A stretch of DNA of 64,000 bases from Atriophallophorus winterbourni (GCA_013407085.1 JACCGJ010019703.1:39343-103342), one strand, 5' to 3'; positions 44,661 to 57,190 are shown, counted from the first letter of the stretch. Notes: generated by a model not told the origin, from the sequence alone. Numbers and translations: made by a program.

Positions 44661-45939
44661 TCATTTTATTACTTTACTTACAAATGTTCGTAGACTTTAT
44701 TTTTGCTTTTTTTCTTCTTTCTTTTGGCGATAGTCTATGCTAATTTTGCAGTACATATTCTCTTGTATTTTATCTTATATTCTATACTATTCACTTGCGA
44801 TTTCTCCGCATTTCTTTCAAAAGACTTTTGTTACTCAGACGTTGCATCCGGATAATTTCACGTGCAAGCTCTATTAATTATATATGAAAAATATCATGAA
44901 ACAAAATATTTTCTCGTGCGATCGGTTTATAAATACTATTCTCGATGATAATTTCTATCCTTGCGTAAATATATCCTTAAAAGATAATCTTCCTTAAAAA
45001 CTCGTGCAAAACACATAAAATGCCAACTAGAACGTCATCATATCGCAGGTCATTTATCCCATTTGCGTCACGATAACATTGCTAAACTTAACTGTTTATT
45101 AAACATTTGCAATTTAATTTATCTGGTTGATATCATGTGTAAATTTTCTGCGAATATTTTTCTGTTATGTGTAACCTGTCGAATATTCATTGTGTTTATG
45201 ACACTGGTCTGAAGGGGAAATTTCAAAAAATTTCGAATAAATCCGTTTCTTTCAAACATCTCAAATTGTTTCATTTCTAAGGAAACAAAGAATATAGCTC
45301 AGAAATGTATAATAAATTTAGCTTATGCTTTTGAAACTATTTTTAGTTAAAAGCGTTGTTGCTTAATTACATTATTACCCGACATTCAAAACAAAATGTA
45401 ACAAACTCACGATTTCCATATGCGACTAATTATAAGAAAGTAGCGTTAAGGATTTTAAAAAGTATAAAATGCAAATTAATGTGACCACTTTGATGCAATC
45501 AAAACTTAAAATACTGCGTTTGGATTTACTTTGACATTCGTTAGATATTAAAGACACATTGTTTATGGGGTCTGTGTTATGCGAAATAGATTTTCTGCTA
45601 GATTCTAGTATAATATCTAGTAAGTAGATATTCTATGTTCAATGATACAAGCTAAATAATCTCTTTGTTTTGTTGACGAGCAGCCAAATGTTAGCCTCAT
45701 TTGATACAGTATAAAATGTTAGTACATTTCTATCGCGTATTATAAACCAAGTATATATCTTGGAGATAGACGGATGAATGCTAAGCGACAAATAGAAATT
45801 ACCCCAAAAACAAACACATTCAGAAATCCACTATGTTTAAACATGTGTGCCTTAGATGAAGCTAAACTTACAAAAGGCAAATTGAATTTCATAAAGTAAA
45901 TCTCATAAAGAGTATCTGAATATTGATGCTGAAAAAATT
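44661..45939. other. No recognised feature
   Basis: AT-rich. Nothing recognised. Confidence 0.4.
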
Positions 45940-46000
45940 GCACAAATTCATGACCGGTTTTTGTGCTGTCCGCAGACATCTGCTTTTTGCGCTACATTCA
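45940..46000 (-). ncRNA. Hammerhead 3' half, decayed
   Basis: Minus strand: GACAGCAC, AAAA for GAAA, ACCGGT, C17 and a stem I strand ATGAATTTGTG like array copy 2. The CTGATGA core has become CAGATGT. Confidence 0.55.
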
Positions 46001-46159
46001 AGATCCACATCTATGAAGTCATTGACTAATTGGTTAATTAAAGTGTAATGTTCAAGCAATTCTTATACAAGTTTAGTTTGACCAAACTTTAAATCACGTG
46101 TAGGTGATGAAACATTTAAAATAAAAAATAATCGATTTGACGTTTTTCAATTAGTTATC

Positions 46160-46439
46160 ATTGTGTCGGAAAATATGCAACCATCCGCATCCCGCTCTCA
46201 GATTTCAATTCTTTTCAAAGTTTAGTTTTTTCATCAAAACGCAATATTCTACTCGTAAATGTACTCAAATTAAAAGATATAATAGATTTTGCACTACTTC
46301 ATCAATACTGATTAAGCGAATCAAAACGGCTTAAATTCAACTCACAATTCGTTTCCAATCCTGAAAGTTGAAATGGCTGGTAAATCACTTTACACGTTAT
46401 TAAAGCTTAAACCTAGATAAGCATATTTTCCGACACAAT
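46160..46439. mobile_element. MITE candidate with 19-bp perfect terminal inverted repeats
   Basis: ATTGTGTCGGAAAATATGC at 46160-46178 is exactly inverted at 46421-46439. The interior of about 240 bp is non-coding and AT-rich. No convincing target-site duplication flanks it, so the family is unknown. Confidence 0.55.
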
Positions 46440-46839
46440 AAACAACAGGATTCGCTTCAAAGAATCGTCGGCAGTTTTTTCGCAAAATGAAAGAGATTGA
46501 ATAAACATATTCATAATTATTTCAATTCATCCAATGGAGAAACTATACAGATTTAATGGAGTTTACTTTTGTTTAAACGTGGGTTACATTGTGCTCGTTT
46601 TGATTGACAGATTTGGATATTTGATTTGTTGAAGAAAAGAGAGGTTTCCACTGACAGAGCGCACCCAACTCAGAAAATGTCTAATTTGTTTGGATTTGCG
46701 AAAGTATTCGTATTTTAAGATATTTGTTTTCGATGTTTATATGATAACCATTTAAAAAATTGATGGAGAACGCCGAAAGCTATTGAACAAATTTAACGAT
46801 GGAGGTTAGAGAGAATGATGTCGCCAGGAAAGTGATGCC
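46440..46839. other. No recognised feature
   Basis: AT-rich. Nothing recognised. Confidence 0.4.
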
Positions 46840-47480
46840 ACATGGAAAGTGGCAAACAACTGAACACATATCATATTTTAGGGTCATCAGCTCTGCAATA
46901 ACCACGTTGTCACCGTGCGCGCATGCAAACCGATTGTGTCTCGATTCATCGCTGAGGTGTACCTGTTCAACGATAATCGCATTCACCTAAAAGCTCACAA
47001 AACAAGAGAATCCGCATTTTCAATGGCGTTTATTGCGCACAAGACAAATGACGAAACACATGCTCATATTTTATAAGCAAAACACAATCAAACGGTTATC
47101 CTCAACATGTTTGTACCGGTTGTCACTTGGATCTGATTTGTCAGTCGATTTCGTGCCAACCGGTACACTTCAAGCCCACGCCACACAGGGCTCGTTAGAC
47201 CTACATTAACGAAATTTATATCTTTCGAATGTGGTTGATGTTGTTCTTCTTCTCATACTTACGAAGATGTTGACCCTCGTATCATTCGAATGAAATCAAT
47301 CTGGAACCCAAATATTACAACATCGGAATTGTCGCCGTATAAATTTTCGGCACTTCTTGCTCTTGTGTTATGTTTGATGGTAGAGTTATGCATATCATTT
47401 AGAAGATGATGATTAGCGCACATTGCTAATGTACTTTACACTTTGCACTTTCAAACTGGTTCCATGAAATTTAATGACGT
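46840..47480 (-). mobile_element. TGTACCGGTT-family LTR remnant with 3' internal piece
   Basis: Minus strand: internal landmarks (GCTAATCATCATCT, AATGATATGCATAAC) at 47420-47180, GGGCTTGAAG, then LTR start TGTACCGGTTGGCAC at 47167. A TATAAAATATG promoter-like box (about 47075) and GCGCAATAAACGCC (about 47030) follow. Collinear with 25430-24800. No coding sequence. Confidence 0.75.
47112..47167. repeat. 56-bp hairpin at the LTR start
   Basis: TGTACCGGTTGTCAC at 47112 and GTGCCAACCGGTACA ending at 47167 are inverted repeats (14 of 15 pairs) around a 26-base loop. The partner arm is also traceable at 14951-15010 and, weakly, at 25098-25160. Confidence 0.75.
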
Positions 47481-47756
47481 GATGATTACTCGAATGAAAA
47501 TGATATACACGATTTCCCTGGGCAAAACAAAAGGCAAGCGAAACAGAGAAGCAAATGACATTTTTGTGTTACGAGAATATGGGCGAATGACTTATTCTTG
47601 ATCGTATGCGCAGTAAACGCTTTTGCCAAATGTTCTGTTAGATTTGAATGAAAAATTGAATGCAGTAGGGTTAAATTAGCCATTCTAAATTCTGTGTATT
47701 CGGCATCTTATTTCTCCACATGTAACAATTCGTCGAGTTTTGCATTTCCAATGATC
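47481..47756. other. No recognised feature
   Basis: AT-rich. Nothing recognised. Confidence 0.35.
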
Positions 47757-48340
47757 CTCACTCTCTTTCTGGATATCTCGTTAATGAAGGGATCAGCGTC
47801 TTTATACATTCACACGCCAACATATAAACGCCGTTCATTAAAGGAACTTTTTTAAATAAAGAATAGTATCCGGGAGAGAAATTAGTATGAATTTGGCTAA
47901 AGCATTTTATAAGTACGATTTTTGATTTTGAACATGGACAACATAGCCTTTTCTTGCCTACATGAATTGAAAAATCTAGTCCGAGCACACGTTTTGATCG
48001 GTCGAAAATATCTTCTGTTGCGAGCCTTGTGTTCAAAAATGGGCTGGCCGTTGTTAGAGAAATTCACCATTAGTGTGCTATAAAATCCTCCAACTACACA
48101 CCACAACTGGCACTTGTCCGTTTGTCGTCTTCATTTGGAGTAAAATTAATCCTACTTAGTCTTGAATCGGTGGAAATCTGTAAACAGAGTTAGACTTAAA
48201 GACGGCTTCAACGTTTGACTTTGTTTTACCAGTATTCCACTGTTGCACAGCTTATTAAAACTAACTTCAGAGACTCTAACTAATGATAGCAACCAGCCGA
48301 AACCACTTGTTATGTGCAAGTACGGAGATGTGAGCATCAC
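47757..48340 (-). pseudogene. Unrecognised coding-like remnant
   Basis: Two overlapping minus-strand frames look protein-like and would join by one frameshift near 48030: VNFSNNGQPIFEH in one and RVLGLDFSIHVGKKRLCCPCSKSK, then INEISRKRE-like residues in the other. Codon composition is richer in C and G than in the flanks. I do not recognise a family. It could be a transposase piece, a Penelope-related piece (Penelope RT and hammerhead traces lie within 1.5 kb) or an old host exon. Confidence 0.3.
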
Positions 48341-48589
48341 GATTCTATAATTGATTCAGTTCACGAAGCGCACTTAAGTGAGTATCCGGTTGTTTCTGGA
48401 AACAAAGAATTTAACAAATCAATGATAAAAGCTGTTGATTGCTTATTCAAAAAGCATCAAACTCAGTGTCTAAACGGCGATTAGAATTTTTTAATTCATT
48501 TTTAACATAGTTTCCGGAATAAACTGCCGGCGTCTTGGCCACACAGACGAATCGTACAGTGGAAAACCGAAAGCACAAGATCTACAAAA

Positions 48590-48670
48590 TCCATATTTTC
48601 CATCGCACACACAAAAGAATGGTTTCGTATTGTTTGCACTCAACATTTAGGGGAAATACGATGTTATCGG
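48590..48670 (-). ncRNA. Decayed hammerhead unit
   Basis: Minus strand: GAGTGCAAACAATAC, GAAAC and CATTC in place of CGGTC, followed by TGTGTGCGATGGAAAA. The core CTGATGA has decayed to ATGTTGA. Inactive. Confidence 0.5.
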
Positions 48671-49049
48671 CAAAGTTATACATTTTCTTGATAAGATTTC
48701 CTCGGATGATTCTGATAATTATAGTAACAATACGCGATGTTCAATTCTGAATTGTCCGAACGACCCACAAGTGCGAATACCGTATTGTAATTGTAAAAAG
48801 CATGATTCAGTCTTAGCTGGCGATGAAAGTTTACAATAATTCCTATTATTAAATACATCATAGAGAAGATATGAGTGCACCTAAATGAAGATTCGCAAGA
48901 ATTATTGGGTAACTGAAAATAGAGATACATCATGAATAACTATAATTATTATTTCTAGGTATTTACCTAGTGCTAACTACAATTTTAGTCACTAACCTCA
49001 ATTCATCTTTTATATAACTTAACTATCCGCAAGCTCAGTTTTAAACGGC

Positions 49050-49307
49050 TCACAGAACAAAAGTACGGAAGTCATTCCTAGACGACAAATGGTCGAGAGA
49101 ATGGCATACCAACACACATGAGATAGATAGGCACTTCTCATGGTTGTTGAAACTATTAGTTGGCACTAATGACTCATTTAATTTGAATTCGCTCGATTTT
49201 GCAGCATGTGTAAGAACCATAACAGCTCAAGACGATATGCCTTTGATGAGTTTTAACGTGGGCGCTTTGTTAACCAATGTTGATACGATTAATCTAGTAA
49301 GATATAT
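49050..49307 (+). pseudogene. Penelope-like reverse transcriptase fragment
   Basis: Plus-strand frame: LLKLLVGTNDSF, NLNSLDFAACVRTI and MSFNVGALLTNV, then NLVRYIV. The SFDVxxLFTNVP motif with the preceding NSxDF block is characteristic of the Penelope RT (motif A, with D changed to N here). The fragment ends where the minus-strand RTE begins. Only about 80 residues remain. The catalytic D is lost. Confidence 0.65.
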
Positions 49308-51665
49308 TGTTGTTAGCCTCCTTCGGTCGAGGTCGACCACGGATGTACATCAAAATCGAATGAATTTTCATATTTTACAGCTTTTTGAATGACTAAACAG
49401 TCCGATTCGGGAGGAAAATCTCTCCCGCAGCGCTTGCAACGATGGTGAGAAGTCGGTTTCAGGGCGTCAGCTACACGCTGGCGGCGTGATCTGCGTTCAG
49501 CAGCCAAGAGCTGTATATGCTCCTCCCCAGCTTGCAGACGATACTTTAAACAATGCCTCCAAATTGATCGGTCAAGAGCAAGTGCTTCCCTGCTCGCGGG
49601 GTCAATGCCAAGAGCTTTCATATCTCTTTTGCAAACGTCTTTGTACCGCAAGTGTGGTCTGCCCAATGGTAGACTTCCTAATTGCAACTCACCATAGAGT
49701 AGTTCTTTCGGAATACAACAATTTTTCATTCTATAGACATGACCAAGCCACACAGGCGGCGCTGACGTAACAGGTTAAACATGCTCTGTAGACCAGCTTT
49801 GGAAAGCACTTCAGCGTTAGTCACTCTGTCCATCCACGATATGTTCATGATATGACGGATTCTTCGTAGATGGAAAGCATTCGGCTTTCGTTCGTGTCTT
49901 GCGTTTGTGGTCCAGGTTTCACTGCCGTACAGTAAAGCATTTAGTACGCACGCGCTTTACACCATCATCTTTGACTTTACAGTCAACTTGCGGTTACCCC
50001 AAACACGAGAGTTCAATAGGGACAAAATGACAGCTGCTCTGTTATTCCGCTTATCAATCTCCATGTCTATCGAGAGGTTATCCGTAATGGTTGAGCTAAG
50101 ATATGGGAAATGATGTACTGGTTCAAACTGACAGTTTCCAACAGCGATGATTGGAGGTGATACAGTCCCTTGAACAAGGATTTCGGTCTTGCTCATGCTG
50201 ATTGTTAGACCAAAGTCTTTGCATGCCGACGAAAAACAGTCCATTAGCGACTGTAGGTTCTCTTGGGAGTGAGCAGCAAAGGCAAACAACAAGTCACGGA
50301 TTATCACATCCCGTACATCGGTTCGTGCTCTCAACCATCACTTCGTATTCAAACGCCTTCTGTCCTCGTCCCAAAAGCGTGCTTCAGAAGCAGAGCAAAG
50401 AAAATGGCGAACAGCGTAAGAGCAAGAATACACCCTTGTTTGACGCCTCGGCAAACCTTAAAGACTTTTCAACTGCAACCGGTCAAATACACTTAGCCTA
50501 TTATGCCTGAGTTTAACGAAATAACGAGTTTGAGCAGCCTTGGGGGGTAGCCTATCAGATCAAGCATTTTAAAAAGACCCTCCCTGCTGACGTAGTCGAT
50601 AAAAACCGCGTATAAAGGCATACGCTGTTCCTGACACTTTTTTTGAAGTTGTCTCAGAGAGAAGATCATGTCAACCCTTGATCTTTCCTTGAGGAAGCCA
50701 CATCGGGATTCGGAGTAAATTCTATTAGCTAAAACTTGCAGCCGGATCTGTAAGACTTTAGCAAACAATTTGCCTACAACATTCAAAAGGGAGATTTCTC
50801 TGTAATTGTTGCAATCGCCTCTGTCACGTGGTGATCTTTGTGTATCGCATCTCTTGTGGGACACACAACTCCTGCCAGCACTTAACCTCTTTGATTTTCG
50901 TGCCGTCGTCTCAGGGGTGACTTGATCCGGCTTTTCAATATTCTGCATACAGCGGATCACCCACTTGAACACCTGTTTCATCGGCAAGAAGCACGTGGTA
51001 GCAGATCGCATGGATACAAGTTAATTATTCCACACTCCAGATCAAATTGTCGAAGGTTTTTCTTTGCTGTCAGAGTCTGTTTTCTATGGAACTCACTGCC
51101 CCCCACATATCATTTGCGCAACAAGCCTGAACATGTTCAAGGCTGAACTTGACAAGTATATGTTGACTAAACCCAACCTTGCACCTGAATACACGTGCTG
51201 ACTTTCCTTGTGTATAAAACATTTGTGTTGTTTTTATGAATTCCCTATATTTTCAATCTGTGGTTACTGTAAAGTATTTACTTTTTGGACCATTAAAACT
51301 TTGAATAACTTTGAATAGAAGTGTTTGTAATAATGCTGTTCTACAGTATTAAATGAGCTCAGGTGGAATTCCGTCGTCACCAGGAGCCCTCCGATTCGCT
51401 AAGCGGTGGATTGCGCTATTGAGCTCATCAAAGGTAGGGGGAGTATCTAGATATTTAGTGGTCGGTAACCGCTCGATATTTTCAAGTGCATGCCGTAGAA
51501 CCGTACTGTCCCTGGAGTAGAGAGAGGAGAAGTGCTCTACCCATCTTTCCATTTGTTAAGTTTTGTCGACAATCGGGTTACCAGATACGTTTGTTTTGGC
51601 CAATGGCTCTCTTGATCCCATCATACATACCGTGAAAATTTCCGGTATGCGCAGCTTTTAGGATA
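49308..51665 (-). mobile_element. RTE copy, 5'-truncated, carrying a nested CR1
   Basis: Minus strand, collinear with 11940-13930 of the complete RTE: C-terminal finger (CKRCGRDFPPES, 49430), GHVYRM region (49750), motif C region (about 50300, with a deletion of the FADD block), motif B region (50440), motif A (50600, damaged), QCGFRKGR-like CGFLKERSRVDM (50690) and NNYREISLLNVVGK (50800). After the CR1 insertion come PPTFDELNSAIHRLA (51410) and TERWVEHFSSL (51540). It starts inside the linker. Frameshifts are present in several places, but identity to the full copy is high. Confidence 0.9.
50890..51320 (+). mobile_element. CR1 3' end nested in the RTE
   Basis: Plus strand: GDLIRLFNIL, HPLEHLFHRQEARGS, PHSRSNCRRFFFAVRVCFLW and NSLPPT. 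A shifted frame continues LKAELDKYMLTKPNL, followed by a short 3' UTR and a CTTTGAATA-type tail near 51297-51318. It splits the RTE between its NNYR block and its linker. It must be younger than that RTE copy. Confidence 0.88.
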
Positions 51666-52409
51666 GGGTTTACATTATGGAAAACGTTTAGTGTACACGT
51701 TACGAAAACGAAATAATTCTGGCGTTATGTTGATTAAATATTTGTCACAATAAAACATGAGATGAGAGGTGTTCTTTGATATCTTTAAATACTTAAGCCG
51801 TCGAATCAAATTTAATAAATAAACAGGATCTCGAGCAAATACGTTTTCCTTTTCGGCTACATATCAAGAATATCCTGTGGTAAAATCCTATTTTCTACAG
51901 GTAACCAGTCGACGAAGATGTTAGACATTTATACAGATCCATAGCTTATTTTAATTTCAAAAATGAACAAATATTTTAAGATGATTTAGCAATAAAACGT
52001 GCTTATCGACAAAGAAGCCGATTACGCTTGGAACAAGGTTATTCTGTTTTTTAAACCACTAAGTTAAACTTCTAAAATAATCAACACCGGAAACATAATA
52101 ATTGACCGCCTACGGTATGCATGTCGTTTTGTAGAGGAGACGTTTGGAGAGATAAGTAGAATTTCAAGTATTGATATAGGTAGTATTATCAAGATCAGAA
52201 TTCGGAATTCGGCATTCTACTCCTCTGTTCGTATGAGATAAGTTGAAACAGTATGAAAACGGGCCAAGATTTTGTGCAGATTCCAATAACTATACATGCA
52301 TCATGGGTTATCCTACACAAATCCTGAAATCATCTCCAACAAACGGTTTGAGCTTTTTTACAAATCAGGTGTGGACAGCACGCTTAAGGACAATTAGAGA
52401 AAATTCTAT
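51666..52409. other. No recognised feature
   Basis: AT-rich. Nothing recognised. Confidence 0.4.
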
Positions 52410-52500
52410 TCAAAGCTCACTGAACCTGATCTTACTGTCTCGACCTGACGATGGCAAACAGCCTGAAACCGGTAGTGGTGTTTAAGGGATGGGGATATGA
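52410..52500 (+). ncRNA. Hammerhead ribozyme, family 2, core intact
   Basis: Plus strand: upstream AACCTGATCTTACTGTC as in family 1, core CTGACGA (52445-52451; position 7 is free in hammerheads), stem II TGGC-AAACA-GCCT with a T-T mismatch at its base and three good pairs, GAAA (52465-52468), ACCGGT (52468-52473) and A17 at 52474, so GTA is the cleavage triplet. Stem I pairs CGAC with GTGG poorly. The invariant core residues are all present. Weak stem I and the 10.1-11.1 mismatch are the doubts. Confidence 0.75.
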
Positions 52501-53624
52501 GCACCACAATATTTTGGTCGATTCAATGATGTTCAGTTGAATGTATGAAAACAATATGATGTTTTAAACTGACCTTTAAATACAATTCTTTCGACTGTGG
52601 AATATAGATTTAAGTTAGCTTCATTAAAGCTAAATTTTCCTTTATAAATAATATTAAAACTTGAAAGTCGTTTATTATAAATGCTTACTTCTTGTATTTA
52701 TATCCGGATTTGGCATATAATTCGCAACTAGATAGGGTTGTATTTTAAGAGTTAGTTGATTAATCGTTATGGAGGAAAATGAAATATGCATATTTTAAAT
52801 TCATTATTAGGAAAGAGGTAATACATGGAGAATTTATGTAGAGTGATTACTGTACAATCATGATGACGGTCACATAATGATGAAAAATTGTGAGTAATAC
52901 TAATATGTTCAATTAGTTTATTGTTTAACTTAATAATATCGGGAGGAAGCAGAGAATAGCGGAACTAATAGAAATAAACTGTATAAAAGAATTTCTGTCA
53001 AGGGCAAACTCATCAATGTCTTACTGTTTTTCGGTAAATCGTTGATATCTGCGTGCAGATGCAAGATGTTATTATTGTTATGAATACAACAAAACATACA
53101 AAAATTTAATATTCAAAAAAATCTTTTGTTTGAATTTTTAGTTCAGCAGTATTATTATTTAGATAATATTTATGTTCAAATAAACGAGGTTCTTTACATC
53201 AGAAAATAAACTATTTGCTCTCAAACGCATAGTTATTAATGACCTATTCTCATTGAATCGGTTTCTATACAGCTCCTCTCGGAGTCATGAATCGTCTTGT
53301 CATGACACTCGATCATGTTCAATATTGAAAACATAAGAAAAGATCACACACAGCAGTTTCATATTTATAACTTCACCATCTTATTACTAACGAACAGAGT
53401 TAGTTTTCTGATCAAAAATCAACTCTCGAATATGGTAAATGATAATGTGCTAACTCTGTTCTTCCTTGTTATTCGATGAATTTAAATGAATTCTCAATTT
53501 TAATATGTTATCTACAATATTTAATACGGCGTGAAAATATATATCAGAGATTATTTCTATAATTGTGTGAATCTCCTTGAATTAATCGCATAAATATGGA
53601 TCGCTAAAGAAAATATTCAATAAA
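52501..53624. other. No recognised feature
   Basis: AT-rich. Nothing recognised. Confidence 0.4.
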
Positions 53625-53790
53625 TTGTTTCCATGGAAAATTCGATATATGGAATCCATCATAGTTGATTCAGAGGAAAAGTTCTTCGAAATTAATAACC
53701 TGATGTTTACAGCAAAACACGGATTTAGGGAAGAACGGATATGTCGAATCAGCGATCAACCCCGATCTTATAAAATAGAATTCTGTGTCA
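53625..53790 (+). pseudogene. Possible CR1 RT fragment
   Basis: MESIIVDSEEKFFEINNLMF followed by AKHGFREERICRISD resembles MERIVTENIVHHLESRN...QHVFRKARS of the CR1 at 3390-3490. About 50 residues, no motif A. A chance match is possible. Confidence 0.4.
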
Positions 53791-56700
53791 ACATTCAGTC
53801 TGACTCAGGAACTACTGCGCTTTTTTCACCTGCTGCTAATGAAGCTTATGATAATTAGGCCTCCTCAAAATGACTCATGGTTCGTCTAATGCTAGCACGT
53901 TTTGGAAGCTCATTTCAATTTGGATACGTTCTCGTGTAGATTTTGTCTTACGTAACATGAGTTTGGTGGAAGAAAATACATTCAAATGTTTAAATATACG
54001 TAGCGCAAATTCGTAATCTTTATCGTCAGTCTTTCGAAAATTTAATCGAAACGATTCTGCAATTTCCAAACCAACAGTCAGCCAAATACAAAAACAAAAG
54101 TAGAAAATATGAAAATTAATCATTCAAGCAATGGTTCTTCCGCTCAGCAATGAATAATCTGTTATTCATTAATCGATAAAATGGAAAGGAGACACGGGTA
54201 AACTGATAAAATGATCAAATTTTATTGGCTCGTAACACTCTCCTTTCCGATCGATCAATAAACAGCATATTTGGTACGAATTCTATTCTATTGTGAACAA
54301 GTGGCAAATTATTAAGGGTTTTAATTTAGCAAACGTATTTAGGGATAAAAACTAGCAATGCAATTGATACGCATTTGTTACTTATAACTAATGTGACTGT
54401 ATTGAATGCGATTACGAATTACATTAATAAAATTTTTATAACTTTAAGGAATGTTTTCATTTTAAAATGTATATTTGAAGTGTGAATCGAACATACCATT
54501 TCCAATTGCTTGAATTAGTTTTTAGTTTGTTGAAAGAAAGAATTATTTTAATGGTAATCACTTTAAATAATTTAATTTTTCATAATGAATTAGTGATATG
54601 ATTTAATATTATGTTGTCGCGAATTACATTACCAACATTTTATTATTAATTGCCGAACATTCGAGAATATAAAATCGTGAATCATTTTACGAAATTGTAA
54701 TAGATTTTCTGTTGAAATTCCATTAAACAAAAAGAACTTCCAAGCAATGAATTGTTATGAGAGCCTAAATCATGTTTATTAAAGAGCGGGTTCGGAATTT
54801 TACCAGATACACCAATTATTTGAAGAGTCCTGTTGCACAATAGTTGCTCAAAAGTGACAAGTTTTTGGTATTATGCGGACTAAGCAACAAGGTTATATGT
54901 TCTCATACGCATTGTCGATAGATCTTTTCAATGGCATAAGCAAACAGCTACACGAGGTGAATTACAATGTCATGGTGAATATTTGTGTGCGACAATCATC
55001 TGAAAATTAACTTCGGCATAAAATTAGTTTCATATGTACAATTGCGGTGACTTACATGTCACAACTTGGATCAGTTCTGAAATTATTTATAAATTCCAAG
55101 TTCATCGATACATTATTATCCCTTACAATTTCAATTTACTTACCCTCGAGATACTCTAAATAATTTAAAGAAATAGTTAATTGCTTAGTGTATTGGCAGT
55201 ATAAAAATGCGATTTTCGTCGAAATTTGAGTAACACACAAGTATTGCTCATGGGTAACAATCGAAAACTTTTGGATACATGATTTCAAACAATATGGCTT
55301 AAGGCGAATTTAAGTAAATAATTATGGATTATGAAGGGAACATAAGAAAGATGAAATTCAACATTTGGATTGTCAAGTGTCTCTGGTAAATCAAAGCTTA
55401 AATATCTGACCAATGCGTACAGAAAAGAGAAATTATTCATTAAATTAAGTCGGACATTGTCATTTTGCAAATCATACATTCGTGACATCTATGACTTATC
55501 CAGATTAAACAATTTTGCTCACGCAAAATAAAATGAAAGGGACTATGAATCAACAAATAAATTGGAATATTTTTGATGGAAATAAAACTCAATTAATATG
55601 ACCTGGTTTGTTTTTTTTCTTGCAAATATACGATTAAATTGTTGAATTCAAGATTTTTTGCATGATTATATATAGGTGATGTGCAATGGCAGTGAACAGC
55701 ATCGCGCTAATTCTGTTAGAAACGGAAGTGTTCTTAATTTTTTTTAATTTTTTCACTACTAAATTCGAAATACTTTATCTGAGAATTGTGATAGAAATAA
55801 ATCAATTTATATACAGAAGTTTTCAACCATTTATATTTGCAACTGAATATTCATTAATGTTCTGGGTTAAATCAACAGATTTTGTATTTTTACATCTGGA
55901 ATTTAATCATTGCCAGGATATATGCTAGGCTTAGTCATTTTACTTAACGGTTAGTATTTTCCTAGATGATAATTCTCAAAGTAATTTACATTCACTAGAT
56001 GAAACGATGCTCTGCGTGATTGCATATCTTCGAAATAATAAATAATTCATAATTTGTACAATAAAGTTCAACATATTCTACAGAATGAGCTTTTATCACT
56101 CTAATTGGAGGACTGATTATTTTCGCAACAAAGAAATGGCGACATTTCTTCAAATTGGCAAGAAATCTAATTCTAATTTAATCACACTTATTCGCATTAG
56201 TGAATATTGTAATATGTTTCCCTATGGTTTTAAACAAAGAAATATCAAATAAAAAATTGAATTCATTGATTATGGCAAACAATAAGAAGTAATGATCAAT
56301 TGCTGACCCAATTCCGACCTCAAATCCCCGTTCGCGAGATTCGATAGACAAATCAAGCATAAAATACGACCGTAACGCATGCTTCCGTTTTGCTGCAGTC
56401 TGCAAACATTTTATATGCATCGAAACGTTCTTCATAATCCAATGAGCATTTACCTAAAATTGAGCCAGTTAAGTAGTTCGAACACAATTCGACGAAAATG
56501 ATTCAAGGATGGTCAAAATCGATTTATCAATGACAAACTGGTTAAATTTCCGAAGAATTGTGGGCAAAATATTGAACAATTGGGTATTCGCAGTTTATTA
56601 AAAGTGAAAACTTAGTTCTCGATTTTCACTACAAAATTTGTAAAAAATAATAATTGTAATCGCGGAAGAGACTGATGAGAATGTTGTAGCCGATAATAGA

Positions 56701-56980
56701 TAAAATTTTAGCTATGCTTGCACCGAAATTCATTCACTCAAACATTCACTAGTACACGCATACATACAATGACTTGAGTCATTCACACATTCTCGTTTGA
56801 ATATTCATCCTAATTTTTTCTTGGTCAAAATTTTGTTTAACGTGGAACAAATTTGCAAAATAAAAGATTCGCTCGAAATGATTTGAGGTTTACCGTTCAA
56901 TGCTCGATGAATACCTGACGAACAATTCGGTGTGTGACTTTCCCTATTAACTCTAGGAAGATTTTGCATTTTATTCCATA
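53791..56980. other. No recognised feature
   Basis: About 3.2 kb of AT-rich DNA. A minus-strand frame at 53875-54123 is open but shows no domain. Near 56380 there is a weak GCATGC/GTTTTGCTGC resemblance to a hammerhead unit, too poor to call. Confidence 0.4.
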
Positions 56981-56982
56981 TA

Positions 56983-57065
56983 CACTCAAATCTCAGTACT
57001 ATGCCACCCGTTGGGATCGAGCAAGAGTGGCATAGTAGCGAGAGTGGCATAGTAACGAGGTTTTG
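56983..57065. repeat. pogo left terminus with subterminal repeats
   Basis: Terminal inverted repeat, followed by GAGTGGCATAGTAGCGAG and GAGTGGCATAGTAACGAG in tandem at about 57025-57060. Probable transposase binding sites. Confidence 0.8.
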
Positions 57066-57190
57066 TAAAAACGGCTTTATTTTCTCAAGTCATCATTTAT
57101 TTGCTCAATCGATCAGTCCAAAGCTCTCAGAAATCGTCGGCTGACGCATCTTCTTTCGTCGGATCTCGTTCATCTCGTTGTCTAGGCCGA

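Noticed and set aside
53875..54123. Minus-strand frame as a host exon.
   Set aside because: No domain, no splice support, and composition like the flanking AT-rich DNA.
56380..56425. GCATGC and GTTTTGCTGC block as a hammerhead unit.
   Set aside because: Too few matching positions and no ACCGGT or core.
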